Positions 42,236-51,549 of a stretch of DNA of 54,060 bases are shown here, piece by piece. How positions within the stretch are numbered: the first letter of the stretch is position 1; each line of letters begins with the position of its first letter. The notes below the pieces were generated by a model. That model saw only the letters and a list, made by a program, of their open reading frames with translations, had not been told where the DNA came from and did no database searches. Source of the DNA: JAJNBD01 sp964471475 (lineage in GTDB: Bacteria > Pseudomonadota > Gammaproteobacteria > CAISUE01); NCBI GenBank assembly GCA_964471475.1, contig CAYYFQ010000012.1, forward strand, positions 1-54,060, given 5' to 3'. The position numbers were made by a program, and so were the translations under genes.

Positions 42236-43756
42236 ATGAAACAACTTAAGCTATTAGTTTTGGTGTGTTTGATTTTTTTTGTGCAAGCCTGCGTTCCACC
42301 CACTTACAAGGAAGTTAATGCTAACGTTGATGCTACAAATAAACAATTTGATCACCATTTTAGTGACTCCGCCGAGATGCGTGATACTAACAGGTTGGCA
42401 CCCATTTTGGTGGATAATCAAAACAGCAAACCTCAAGCGTGGTTAAACGCTCCTATTAGTTTTCATGCGCGGAATATGCCGTTAGCAAAATTGGTGGATC
42501 ATTTACTACAACCACAAGGGGTTTACAATACTTTTAGCGCTGGTGCTAACTCCAATGTACTCGTTTCTTTGGATATCAAGGGGAGCTTACAGAAAGCGCT
42601 GGATTTAATTTCTTCCAAAACAGGTTATGCCTACACAGTTGAAGGACATAACGTCATTTGGTCTCTTTTTGTTACCAAAACATTTGATGTATCTTTTATG
42701 CCGGGGATTTCAAAATATGTGGTAGGTGAACCTAACAACACAAGTTCAGGCAGCTCGAGCAATAGTAGTACCGGCAATAATTCCAGTGCGGCAAATGATC
42801 TGACGTCAAGTGGTCAATATAGTAGCATTGAAGGCACTATTTCTTTATGGACTGATCTTGAAGCGACTGTCAAAAATATGCTAAGTGATAAAGGGAAAGC
42901 AACCATTTCTCAAGCTACGACAACAATCACCGTCACTGATTACGCAGCCAACGTGCATGATATTCAAAATTATTTAGAAAACATGAATCAAAGCCTCTCG
43001 CGTCAAGTGGCGTTAGATGTTCGCGTGATCGAGGTGAATTTAAATAAAGATTTTCTTTATGGCGTCGATTGGAATTTAGTACGTAGTTTTACGTCGCAAC
43101 GTTATGGCGTTGATATTTCTAATGCTTCTCGTTCACAACTTAATCAATCCTTAGGTACTTCAGCAGGGACAATGCTGATGAGTGCATCAAGTGGCGTGTG
43201 GAACAATTCACGAGTTATTCTTAATGCATTGGAACAACAAGGAAAAGTGAGTGTGGAAACACAGCCTCGAGTAGTTACTTTAAATAACCAAGTGGCACAA
43301 ATTGGTATTAATACTTCTACGACGTATTTAGCACAAGTTTCGACGAATGTGGTAGTTCAGGGCCCTACAACAACTACTCTTACTCCGGGGACAGTCACCA
43401 ATGGCTTTACGCTTTATTTATTGCCAAAAATTCAGGGAGACAATGTTTATCTCCAAATTAGTAGCATCATCTCCAACTTAATTGCGATTCAACCTTATCC
43501 TAGCAATGGTTCCGCTTCAGTACAGAGTGGAGGCAATCAAATTTATGCTCCTATTATTGATGAAAAACGGTTTAATCAGCGCACTCTAGTACCTTCGGGT
43601 GCTACACTATTATTGGCAGGGTTTAAACAATTAAACAACACAGCTAATAATAACAGTATCTTTGGTTCAAATACGTTGGGAGGGTACGGAGGTGGCCAAA
43701 AAAATGTGGAAACTGTTATTTTGATTACTCCGACCATTATCCATTTGACTAGTTAA
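42236..43756 (+). CDS. pilN: type IVb pilus secretin PilN (lipoprotein)
   Basis: The 506-residue protein has a lipobox (LIFFVQAC, Cys19), an N-terminal periplasmic N-domain (about 70-150, MPLAKLVDHLLQPQ), a Ser/Asn-rich linker (about 165-195), then the secretin core (about 240-505) with VEVNLNKDFLYGVDWN and the terminal VETVILITPTIIHL strand. It matches the R64/IncI PilN family of outer-membrane pores for thin/thick type IVb pili. It is first in a trio with PilO and PilP. The ATPase, inner-membrane core and pilin genes are not in the window. Confidence 0.9.
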   Translation: MKQLKLLVLVCLIFFVQACVPPTYKEVNANVDATNKQFDHHFSDSAEMRDTNRLAPILVDNQNSKPQAWLNAPISFHARNMPLAKLVDHLLQPQGVYNTFSAGANSNVLVSLDIKGSLQKALDLISSKTGYAYTVEGHNVIWSLFVTKTFDVSFMPGISKYVVGEPNNTSSGSSSNSSTGNNSSAANDLTSSGQYSSIEGTISLWTDLEATVKNMLSDKGKATISQATTTITVTDYAANVHDIQNYLENMNQSLSRQVALDVRVIEVNLNKDFLYGVDWNLVRSFTSQRYGVDISNASRSQLNQSLGTSAGTMLMSASSGVWNNSRVILNALEQQGKVSVETQPRVVTLNNQVAQIGINTSTTYLAQVSTNVVVQGPTTTTLTPGTVTNGFTLYLLPKIQGDNVYLQISSIISNLIAIQPYPSNGSASVQSGGNQIYAPIIDEKRFNQRTLVPSGATLLLAGFKQLNNTANNNSIFGSNTLGGYGGGQKNVETVILITPTIIHLTS

Positions 43757-43761
43757 CATCT

Positions 43762-45063
43762 ATGGCAATTTTGCAGCGGGCAGATGGAATACAATTTGCT
43801 ATTCGATGTTATCGAGAAACGCTTTCTTTATCTAGTGTCCGAGTTTTTAGGCATGCAGCTTTTCTACTCTCAGATGAACATGGGTATTTCGTTCGATTTT
43901 TGGCGAGCAAAGCCGCACGGACCGTAGAAGGTATTTTTTCCACCGATGCAGGTTACTTATTAGCAGAGCTGATCTGGAATCATTTTGAAAAACCGGCGAA
44001 TTTAATTTATTGTGAGAAATTGGCGGAAGATCAATATCTTACCGTAATTGTACGTGATAGTTTAATTTATACAGATGGTAATTTAAATGGCGCTGAACTT
44101 GCTGAAGAAATTGCATTTGCTGGCCACACGATGCAAACTGCTGTAATTTTTTTATATGGTGATATTCCTGGGCTTACCCCCAATTCGAACGCAGTTCAAG
44201 AAGCTAAAGACTCATCCAGTTTGCCTTTTGTGACATTTAATGCACGCAATGTTAATACATTAAGCACCTCTTTATTTAATCAAATTCAGCCAATAGAAGC
44301 TTATTTGTTAGTACCTGTGCAACAAGCACTCAGCGATTTGCAATTAAGTGCTGCTTCTAAGCAAAAAAAACTCGTGATGCTGATTTTTTTTGGAATAGTA
44401 TTAATTTGTGCGGTAATTTATTTTTTGATGGATCTGACGTCGCGAAAACAAGAGGCATTAAGACTGCAACAAGCGACAAATCAAGCACAAGTAGATCCTT
44501 TGTTAGGTTTTAAGTTGGGATTGGCGACACCATCGCCAAAAGATTATTTAGAAGCCATTACACAATGTATCGATGTATTAACCAGTATTCCTGGCTGGAC
44601 ATTTGGTGCAGTGACAGTAAGCACTGGGGGAATCAGTGCAGAAATAATCTCTTATGGAGGAGGAGATGAAAGCTTATTAAGCTGGGCTAAAGGGCATCAT
44701 GCAGGCGTCGCCCTTGGTGTGGGAAAAGCAACTATTTCACTGACTCTCCCTCCTTTAAAAAATCGACAGGCTCCCGTGCGTCCTCTTTCGATGTTAAAAT
44801 TAGTAGCCCAATTGGTAGATGGGGTGAATCTTTTGGTTCCAAACAAAGAGCAGGCTGCTTTGCTTTTAGAAAGCGTTTCTTCAAAAGGTGTTTATCAAAC
44901 CCGAGAGGCCACAATTAATTTTACCAATTTTAATAGCAATCAGTTAGTATTAGTGGGATCATTTTTATCGCTGTTCCCTGTGACAATCAATAGTGTAAGC
45001 TTACATGGGGGGCAAAATATGTTAGTGTCAGGGAAAGTTAATTTAACACTTTATGGGGCATGA
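43762..45063 (+). CDS. pilO: type IVb pilus protein PilO (R64 PilO2-like)
   Basis: The 433-residue protein has a cytoplasmic N-domain (about 1-200), one transmembrane helix (about 206-226, LVMLIFFGIVLICAVIYFLM) and a periplasmic C-domain (about 240-433). This layout and its place between the secretin and PilP are those of PilO of R64-type type IVb pili, a bitopic platform component linking the cytoplasmic motor to the periplasmic assembly. It starts 5 bp after pilN and ends 1 bp before pilP. Confidence 0.8.
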   Translation: MAILQRADGIQFAIRCYRETLSLSSVRVFRHAAFLLSDEHGYFVRFLASKAARTVEGIFSTDAGYLLAELIWNHFEKPANLIYCEKLAEDQYLTVIVRDSLIYTDGNLNGAELAEEIAFAGHTMQTAVIFLYGDIPGLTPNSNAVQEAKDSSSLPFVTFNARNVNTLSTSLFNQIQPIEAYLLVPVQQALSDLQLSAASKQKKLVMLIFFGIVLICAVIYFLMDLTSRKQEALRLQQATNQAQVDPLLGFKLGLATPSPKDYLEAITQCIDVLTSIPGWTFGAVTVSTGGISAEIISYGGGDESLLSWAKGHHAGVALGVGKATISLTLPPLKNRQAPVRPLSMLKLVAQLVDGVNLLVPNKEQAALLLESVSSKGVYQTREATINFTNFNSNQLVLVGSFLSLFPVTINSVSLHGGQNMLVSGKVNLTLYGA

Positions 45064-45064
45064 T

Positions 45065-46582
45065 ATGGTGAATTTTTTGGATAATCCAAAACAAAAAATT
45101 AAAGTAAGTATATTAGTTATTGTATTGATTATTTTGATATGGCAACTGTATCAATTGTTTTTTGCAGATAATATAAGTACCTTAGCAGGCAAAAAAATAA
45201 CCGCTAACTCTCCTATTGTTTCTGAGCATTTATCAAATGTTTCTACGCCTTCTGCAACCACTTCGAATGCCAGCCTTCCTCCAAATGGTGTTACTAATAA
45301 AGTAGTAGCACCCAGTGAACCTACTTTCGCAGGAGAGGGGGATGTTGCCCAAAAAAAATATTTACGTTTATTGCAAGAATATAAAATTTTAGAGTTACAA
45401 AAAGCGATCTCTGCAGACAAGCAGGCCATTGTGGTTTCAGAATTAGCCACGACAGAAGCTGTCAATAAATTAAATAGCATGGGTGGGCAAACACAAGCTT
45501 TAAATGTATTAAATGATGAGGGAGAAGATGCGAGTGATAATACGGATACAGGAAGTGTCAATAAAAGCACTAAATTTAATCTTCAATATACTGGATTAGA
45601 AGATGGGGAATGGGTTGCTACGCTCAAGTTAGGGGAAACGGCTTATGATGTTAAGATTGGCACTATGATTGATGGGAAATATAAAGTAACCCATATTAAT
45701 AATAATGCAGTTATTTTGGAGAGCTCCACACAACAGATTACCTTATCTTTTGATAATGAGCAGATAGTGGATAAATCACCTGCAGCACCAATCATTTCTT
45801 CGGTGTCTACTCCTCCCCCTGTAGTCGAACCGCCAACAGGATCTGCGCCACTACCGCCCGTATCTTTACCTCCCCAAGCATCCGTAAAAGCGGTCGCGGT
45901 AATTGCCCCATCAAAACCACTCCCTGCTATTACAAGCACTAAAGCAATGCTAACTCCGCAAGAAAAAACAGAAATTGGTACAAAAAAACTAGCAAGTCAA
46001 GAAGCCGCGTTAATGCATCCTCGCACAACGAAGACACAAACTTCTCAACCCGTGCAAGAACAAGCGATGGTGGAAGTACCCGCACAAGAGGTCGCAGAAA
46101 AACACTTGGCTTCGCCTGCTAATACGCAGGGCAAATTTTTATTGCAAACGGAACCCACGAAAGCATCGCCCGCTTCAGCACCAATACCCCCTGTTACCGT
46201 GAAAAAAATTACTATATCTACACAAACATTGCCTACAGTATTGCCTGCACCAAAAGTAGCACCTGCAGTGGTAAGTTCTGTGAATAACAATCCTTATCCT
46301 ACGAGCATGCCTATGTTGGAAACGGATGAAACGATTGTAGCTACTCAAACATTACCGAAAACACCAGCGAAAACATCCACACCCCCTGTTCAGGTATTGG
46401 CGGCAGAGGGCCCAAATGGCGTTGTAGTGTCTAATCCAAATCCTGTAGTGGGGTCGTTACCGACATCAAAAACACCACCAGAAAAATCGACTTCTCGCTT
46501 CTTTGAGGGTTACTGGAATAAATTTAAAAAATGGTTAAGTGGCGACGAAGAAAGCCAAACAAAGGATCAAAATGCTAAATGA
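45065..46582 (+). CDS. pilP: type IVb pilus protein PilP, extended
   Basis: The product has 505 residues from ATG 45065. A single N-terminal membrane helix (about 12-37, VSILVIVLIILIWQLYQL) is followed by a linker and a beta-rich PilP-like domain (about 170-235, with GEWVATLKLGETAYDVKIG then TLSFDNEQIV). The remaining ~260 residues are a Pro/Thr/Ala-rich, low-complexity stretch. R64 PilP is only about 150 residues, so the C-terminal half is an expansion. PilP couples the inner-membrane platform to the secretin. It overlaps trpS by 11 bp. Confidence 0.75.
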   Translation: MVNFLDNPKQKIKVSILVIVLIILIWQLYQLFFADNISTLAGKKITANSPIVSEHLSNVSTPSATTSNASLPPNGVTNKVVAPSEPTFAGEGDVAQKKYLRLLQEYKILELQKAISADKQAIVVSELATTEAVNKLNSMGGQTQALNVLNDEGEDASDNTDTGSVNKSTKFNLQYTGLEDGEWVATLKLGETAYDVKIGTMIDGKYKVTHINNNAVILESSTQQITLSFDNEQIVDKSPAAPIISSVSTPPPVVEPPTGSAPLPPVSLPPQASVKAVAVIAPSKPLPAITSTKAMLTPQEKTEIGTKKLASQEAALMHPRTTKTQTSQPVQEQAMVEVPAQEVAEKHLASPANTQGKFLLQTEPTKASPASAPIPPVTVKKITISTQTLPTVLPAPKVAPAVVSSVNNNPYPTSMPMLETDETIVATQTLPKTPAKTSTPPVQVLAAEGPNGVVVSNPNPVVGSLPTSKTPPEKSTSRFFEGYWNKFKKWLSGDEESQTKDQNAK

Positions 46583-47783
46583 AATAAATAACGATCGGGT
46601 ACTCTCCGGAATGCGTGTGACGGGCCAATTGCATTTGGGTCACTATCACGGCGTTATAAAAAATTGGCTGGAATTACAAAATTCTTATGAATGTTTTTTC
46701 TTTGCCGCCGATCTCCATGGATTGACGACGCATTATGAAGACCCTCAATATATTTCAACTCAAGCAATTAATATGGTGATGACTTGGCTTGCTTGTGGCA
46801 TCAACCCTAATCAATCAAAAATATTTATTCAATCATGGGTGCCAGAGCATGCAGAATTGTTTTTGTTATTATCTATGATTACGCCTTTAAGTTGGTTAGA
46901 AAGGGTGCCGACTTACAAAGATCAATTAGCTAAATTAACTGATAGGGATTTAGATACTTATGGTTTTTTAGGTTACCCATGCTTGCAAGCCGCCGATATT
47001 TTGCTCTATAAAGCAGCGTATGTCCCAGTAGGTGAAGATCAAATCCCTCACATTGAACTCGTGCGAGAAATGGCGCGACGCTTTAATTTTTTATATGGTA
47101 AAGAAAAAGATTTTGAAACAAAAGCGCTGTCTGCCGTGCAAAAGTTGGGTAAAAAAAATGCGGCGCTTTACTTGGATTTTAGGCGACGGTTTCAAGAACT
47201 TGGTGATAAGGAAGCCTTGCCTTTAGCGGAAGCGTTATTAAATGAACAAAAAAAATTATCTTTAGCTGACTATGAGCGATTGATAGGATATGTCAGTGGG
47301 ACTACTAAACAAATCTTACCAGAACCCCAAGCGCTTTTGACCAAAGCCTCGAAATTGGTTGGCTTAGATGGCCAGAAAATGTCTAAGTCCTATGGGAATG
47401 CTATTAATTTGGGGGAAGATGCGGAAAGCATCGCGCAAAAAATCCGCACAATGCCAACAGATCCGGCCCGCGTGCGGCGCACAGACCCGGGAGATCCTGA
47501 AAAATGCTCAGTTTGGGATCTTCATAAAATATATTCAACCCAGGCTACTCAAGAATGGGTACAACAAGGCTGCCGAAGCGCTGGAATTGGGTGTTTGCAA
47601 TGTAAGCAAGTATTAATTGATGAAATTGAAAAAGAGCAAGGGGTGATTCGCGCACGTATGGAAGAATATCAAGAAAATCCCCAATTAATCCGTGATATTT
47701 TACATGATGGTGCAGAGGTAGTGCGCGAAGTAGCACGCGAGACGTTAGCAGAAGTTAAAGAAGCGATGGGTTTGGAATATTAG
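46572..47783 (+). CDS. trpS: tryptophanyl-tRNA synthetase
   Basis: The product has 403 residues from ATG 46572, preceded by AAAGGATCAAA; the longer frame from 46539 overlaps pilP. Class I synthetase motifs are present: HLGHYHG (HIGH) near residue 23 and KMSKS near residue 270. The insert around 160-250 makes it the long form seen in many proteobacteria. It charges tRNA-Trp. The start lies inside the end of pilP (11-bp overlap). Confidence 0.95.
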   Translation: MLNEINNDRVLSGMRVTGQLHLGHYHGVIKNWLELQNSYECFFFAADLHGLTTHYEDPQYISTQAINMVMTWLACGINPNQSKIFIQSWVPEHAELFLLLSMITPLSWLERVPTYKDQLAKLTDRDLDTYGFLGYPCLQAADILLYKAAYVPVGEDQIPHIELVREMARRFNFLYGKEKDFETKALSAVQKLGKKNAALYLDFRRRFQELGDKEALPLAEALLNEQKKLSLADYERLIGYVSGTTKQILPEPQALLTKASKLVGLDGQKMSKSYGNAINLGEDAESIAQKIRTMPTDPARVRRTDPGDPEKCSVWDLHKIYSTQATQEWVQQGCRSAGIGCLQCKQVLIDEIEKEQGVIRARMEEYQENPQLIRDILHDGAEVVREVARETLAEVKEAMGLEY

Positions 47784-47795
47784 GAGAAATGAGGA

Positions 47796-48611
47796 ATGGA
47801 GTTTACCGCTATTGTCAATGGTCAACCTTTTGGTGATTTACCAGAAGATCTTTACATTCCACCGGAAGCCTTGGAAATATTTTTAGAAACTTTTGAAGGC
47901 CCTTTGGATTTATTATTATACTTAATTCGCAAGCAGAACTTAGACATTTTGAACATCCCTGTGGCGTCTATCACTGAACAATATATGGCGTATGTGCATT
48001 TGATGAAATCTTTGAAGCTCGAATTAGCAGCAGATTATTTAGTGATGGCGGCCATGTTGGCTGAGATTAAATCCAGTATTTTATTACCGAAACCTCCCGT
48101 CACCGAAGGCGAAGAAGAAGATCCTCGCGCAAGATTGGTACGTCGTTTGTTAGACTATGAACAAATGAAGCAAGCTTCCGAAGATTTATTTAATTTGCCA
48201 CAATTGGATAAAGAATTTTTTTGGGCGAATGCATTTATTGAGAAATCAGGTCTCCCCAAAACGATTCAGCCGATAGAGTTATCAGAGTTAATCGCAGCAA
48301 TGAAAGATGTGTTGCAGCGGTGTGCCTTACGAAAACATCATGAAGTGCGTTTTGAGCCAATTTCTGTACGTGAACGTATGAGTCAAATCTTAGAGTATTT
48401 AGCCAGCGAAACTGAAATTTTATTCATCCGTTGTTTTAAAATCGAGGAAGGTCGTATAGGCGTGGTGGCAACCTTTATTGCGATGTTAGAACTGTTAAAA
48501 AATGGTCAAATTCATATTATTCAACCCGAAGCCTTTGGACCAATTATGTTAGGGCGTCTCCCACGCGATAGTTCTACATCATCTTTTACACATGAGCACC
48601 AAAATTTTTGA
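47796..48611 (+). CDS. scpA: segregation and condensation protein A
   Basis: The 271-residue protein has ScpA kleisin features: EIFLETFEGPLDLLLYLIRK, then YLVMAAMLAEIKSSILLP, and a C-terminal winged helix (FIAMLELLKNGQIHIIQPEAFG). ScpA bridges the SMC heads with ScpB in the condensin-like complex that organises the chromosome. scpB is not adjacent; uvrC follows and overlaps by 20 bp. Confidence 0.93.
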   Translation: MEFTAIVNGQPFGDLPEDLYIPPEALEIFLETFEGPLDLLLYLIRKQNLDILNIPVASITEQYMAYVHLMKSLKLELAADYLVMAAMLAEIKSSILLPKPPVTEGEEEDPRARLVRRLLDYEQMKQASEDLFNLPQLDKEFFWANAFIEKSGLPKTIQPIELSELIAAMKDVLQRCALRKHHEVRFEPISVRERMSQILEYLASETEILFIRCFKIEEGRIGVVATFIAMLELLKNGQIHIIQPEAFGPIMLGRLPRDSSTSSFTHEHQNF

Positions 48612-50403
48612 TTTCAAAAATTTTCTTAAAAATCTGACAAACGCTTCTGGCGTTTATCAAATGTTGGATGAAAATAAGAATATTATCTATGTTGGAAAAG
48701 CTAAAAGTTTAAAAAAGCGATTGCAAAGTTATTTTCGTTCAGAAGTAGATAGTGTCAAAACTGCTAGTCTGGTAAGGCGTATTGCGGATATTAAAATTAT
48801 TGTAACGCAAACGGAAAATGAAGCGCTATTGCTAGAAAATAACTTAATTAAAGCATGGCGTCCTCGTTATAATATTCTTTTTAAAGATGATAAAAGCTAT
48901 CCTTATTTGGCTTTCTCTCATCACTCCTTTCCCCGGTTAGATTATTTTCGCAGCCATAAAACACCTAAGGGAGAATATTTTGGGCCTTATGCTAATTCTT
49001 ACGCAGTTAAAAAAGTTTTATATCTTATCGAAAAAATATTTTTATTGCGTAATTGTTCCGATAGCTTTTTTAATCATCGTTCTAGACCGTGTTTGCAATA
49101 TCACATCAAGCGGTGTAGCGCGCCTTGTGTAAAATATATTGCTGAAGAAGATTATAGAAAATCGGCTAATTTAGCGAAATTATTTTTACAAGGGAAAAAC
49201 CAGCAAGTCATAAAAATGTTAACCACACAAATGGATGCGGCAGCGGAAAAAGAAGATTTTGAAAAAGCAGCCTTTTTACGAGACCAAATTTTTGCATTGA
49301 GGCAGATGGACTCCGAACAACAGATTCAAAAAGGGCACCGAAGTGTGGATGTCATCGTTGGAGTAGAGGCTTATCAAGAAATCATCATTCAGCATTTAAT
49401 GATTCGTGAGGGTAAATTAATTGGGGATCAAGCTTTTTACCCTGACTGTAGAAATTCTGATTCTTTAGCAGAAACTTTGGAATATTTTATCGCGCAACAT
49501 TATTTGAATAATGATCGTGCTATGGCTTCACAAATTTTAGTTAATCAAGCATTGGCTAACCAACAGTGGCTCGCTAAAACTTTAAGCGAAGATAAAAAGC
49601 ATAGCGTTCACATCAAATATGTTCAACGTGGAGAAAATTTACGCTTTATTAAAATGGCTGAAAAACATGCTTTACAAAATTTATTGGCGAAACAAGCGGA
49701 GGCAGCTTCACAAAAAAATCGTTTGCAAGCCGTTGCTAAAATTTTGAATTTAGAAAACCTTAAGCGTATTGAGTGTTTTGATATTAGTCATACTTTTGGA
49801 GAATCTACAGTAGCTTCCTGCGTGGTTTTTAACGAAGAAGGAGCGGCTAAAAAAGACTATCGCCTATTTAATATTAAAAATGTCACAAAGGGAGATGACT
49901 ATGCGGCCATGCGTCAGGTTTTACAACGACGTTATAAAGATGCCACGATGGACAATCATCCAGATTTAGTCATCATTGATGGGGGAAAAGCACAACTTCA
50001 ACAAGCGATTGACGTGTTCAAAGCCTTATCTTTACCATCGGTCACATTGCTTGGAGTTGCCAAGGGCCCAACGCGTAAAGCAGGTTTTGAAATACTGTGG
50101 CTTGCTGGAAAAGAAACACCGCTGACACTGGACCCTCACAGCAGTGCGATGCATCTTATTCAACAAATTCGTGACGAAGCGCATCGGTTTGCCATTACAC
50201 GTCACCGTGCCAAACGTGCTAAATCAAGGCGCGAATCTGTCTTAGAAAAAATTGAAGGGGTGGGTTCTAAAAAACGTCAAGCTTTATTAAAACATTTTGG
50301 CGGCATCCAAGGTTTAAAAGAAGCGAGTATTGCGGATATTCTCAAAGTCCCAGGCATTCATCAAATATTAGCACAAAAAATCTATGACCATTTGCGAGGT
50401 TAA
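48592..50403 (+). CDS. uvrC: excinuclease ABC subunit C
   Basis: The 603-residue protein has a GIY-YIG nuclease domain (about 15-95, GVYQMLDENKNIIYVGKAKS), a UVR motif (about 200-235, AAEKEDFEKAAFLRDQI), an RNase H-like endonuclease domain (about 370-530, with IECFDISHTFGE and LVIIDGGKAQL) and C-terminal helix-hairpin-helix motifs (LEKIEGVGSKKRQALLKHF). It makes the dual incisions of UvrABC nucleotide excision repair. ATG 48592 lies 20 bp inside scpA. Confidence 0.97.
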   Translation: MSTKIFDFKNFLKNLTNASGVYQMLDENKNIIYVGKAKSLKKRLQSYFRSEVDSVKTASLVRRIADIKIIVTQTENEALLLENNLIKAWRPRYNILFKDDKSYPYLAFSHHSFPRLDYFRSHKTPKGEYFGPYANSYAVKKVLYLIEKIFLLRNCSDSFFNHRSRPCLQYHIKRCSAPCVKYIAEEDYRKSANLAKLFLQGKNQQVIKMLTTQMDAAAEKEDFEKAAFLRDQIFALRQMDSEQQIQKGHRSVDVIVGVEAYQEIIIQHLMIREGKLIGDQAFYPDCRNSDSLAETLEYFIAQHYLNNDRAMASQILVNQALANQQWLAKTLSEDKKHSVHIKYVQRGENLRFIKMAEKHALQNLLAKQAEAASQKNRLQAVAKILNLENLKRIECFDISHTFGESTVASCVVFNEEGAAKKDYRLFNIKNVTKGDDYAAMRQVLQRRYKDATMDNHPDLVIIDGGKAQLQQAIDVFKALSLPSVTLLGVAKGPTRKAGFEILWLAGKETPLTLDPHSSAMHLIQQIRDEAHRFAITRHRAKRAKSRRESVLEKIEGVGSKKRQALLKHFGGIQGLKEASIADILKVPGIHQILAQKIYDHLRG

Positions 50404-50450
50404 ATGGGACTAATAAGAACAGCTAAGCTTTAAAAAATAATAATAAAGAG

Positions 50451-50481
50451 AGCATGGACAATATTTTCTATTGCCCATGCT
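50451..50481 (-). terminator. hairpin downstream of small exported protein gene
   Basis: AGCATGGACAATA and TATTGCCCATGCT (50451-50481) pair with one mismatch around a TTTTC loop. Read on the minus strand the stem is followed by CTCTTTATTATTATTTTTT, a U-rich tract. It probably ends the gene at 50499-50909 and may also stop uvrC transcription. Confidence 0.6.
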
Positions 50482-50498
50482 GGGCGTTTCCGTACAAC

Positions 50499-50909
50499 CT
50501 ATTTTTTAGTTGAAATAGTAGACACTACTTTTAAAGTACTTCCATCAGCATAACATGCCCATCCTGCACTCGAATTAGGGTTACTTGTGACAGAGAGTGG
50601 CGACTGTGCCGGCGTTGCGGAAGCGCTACAAGTATTATTTGCTTTATCCTGAACAGTCAGTGTCACACTTGCCTCTGAGCAGTAAGAGCTTGCTGAATAA
50701 GAAACTTCTCCATAAGGTGAAAGTAATTTGGTGTTAGGGGAAGTGCAATATCCCATTACGCCAGTAACATTATAATACTGAGTGGCTAACTTGTTTTGCA
50801 CATGTACATTAACCGTTGGAGGAGGTGGAGGTGGGGGGATTGCCAATGCGCTACCAACTGCAGCTAGGAAAACCACAGATAATGCCGATTTTAAAAAATG
50901 GTATTTCAT
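50499..50909 (-). CDS. small exported protein with four cysteines
   Basis: The 136-residue protein has a clear signal peptide (about 1-23, SVVFLAAVGSALA) followed by a run of seven prolines after IP. The mature part (about 32-136) is Ser/Thr/Asn-rich with predicted strands and four cysteines (GYCTSP, SYCSEA, NTCSAS, WACYAD), probably two disulfides in the periplasm or outside. No family was recognised. It is monocistronic, with a hairpin terminator at its 3' end. Confidence 0.6.
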   Translation of the reverse strand: MKYHFLKSALSVVFLAAVGSALAIPPPPPPPTVNVHVQNKLATQYYNVTGVMGYCTSPNTKLLSPYGEVSYSASSYCSEASVTLTVQDKANNTCSASATPAQSPLSVTSNPNSSAGWACYADGSTLKVVSTISTKK

Positions 50910-51017
50910 AATATTACCTCGAAGAATTAAATTGAGCTTAAGTAAACTAAAAATGCCATCGTTGAATGTGCTTTTTTAGTGGTCAGATAAAGAATAACAG
51001 GAATGTTTAGAGTAAGT

Positions 51018-51043
51018 TTATTGGCTGCTTGAACAGCCAATAA
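51018..51043. repeat. perfect hairpin (10-bp arms)
   Basis: The arms TTATTGGCTG (51018-51027) and CAGCCAATAA (51034-51043) are exact reverse complements around CTTGAA. It is noncoding, has no T-run on either strand, and its function is unknown. Confidence 0.6.
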
Positions 51044-51325
51044 TACGAATGGAATTAATAATGCGAGATATGCTTGTGTTTTTAGCACAAGTCTGTTTGT
51101 TTAAAATGGACTGTTTGTATTGTTTATAATTTCTCATAGTTGTTGTATTTTAGCATATTTAAAAAATAATGCAAGCAGAAAATAAACTGATGTCAAACCA
51201 AAATTAAAATGTCCTCTGTTACACTACAGTAAAAATGCTCCCTGCCTACCCAAATAACCCTTCCTTCTTGATTTAGTTTGAAACTTAAGCACTTTTGGGA
51301 TTCTTCCATTCTTCCCTAGAACCCT

Positions 51326-51351
51326 TCTAAAACTAAATGACTAGCGCTATA
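51326..51351 (+). repeat. dispersed 26-bp repeat, copy 2
   Basis: TCTAAAACTAAATGACTAGC followed by GCTATA matches the copy at 172-197 with one substitution. Both are intergenic and in the same orientation. Confidence 0.6.
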
Positions 51352-51380
51352 GCTCTTTGGCTGCCCATCCCGCAAATTTT

Positions 51381-51477
51381 TAATTTATTAATATTATTTA
51401 TAATAAATTAAGTTATCGTTAGTTTATTTATACTTTAAAAATACAAATGGTTATGTTATTATGTACTAACATAATAA
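51381..51477 (+). promoter_or_regulatory. two perfect AT-rich inverted repeats upstream of 793-aa gene
   Basis: TAATTTATTA-N10-TAATAAATTA (51381-51410) has perfect 10-bp arms. TTATTATG-N6-CATAATAA (51456-51463/51470-51477) has perfect 8-bp arms and overlaps a second frame of symmetry, TTATGTTA/TAACATAA (51451-51474). Both precede the gene by 73-170 bp and are candidate operators. TTAATATT (51388-51395) resembles one half of a PmrA-type site, but the second half is poor. Confidence 0.4.
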
Positions 51478-51549
51478 AAAAATATAATTAATAGGTGGCC
51501 AAATCAAGGACGATTAGGCCTTTTTAAACGCTACCGGGGAGATAATCAT

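Larger units (their letters stand above)
50910..51549. other. 640-bp AT-rich intergenic region with several inverted repeats
   Basis: No gene was found. The region holds a perfect hairpin (51018-51043), the second copy of the 26-bp repeat (51326-51351) and two perfect inverted repeats (51381-51410 and 51451-51477) close to the start of the 793-aa protein gene. Composition is very AT-rich from about 51370 to 51500, as expected for a regulated promoter region or an insertion border. Confidence 0.6.

Noticed and set aside
51381..51410. full PmrA-box ahead of the 793-aa gene
   Set aside because: Only one half-site (TTAATATT) is good; the second half at the expected spacing does not match.
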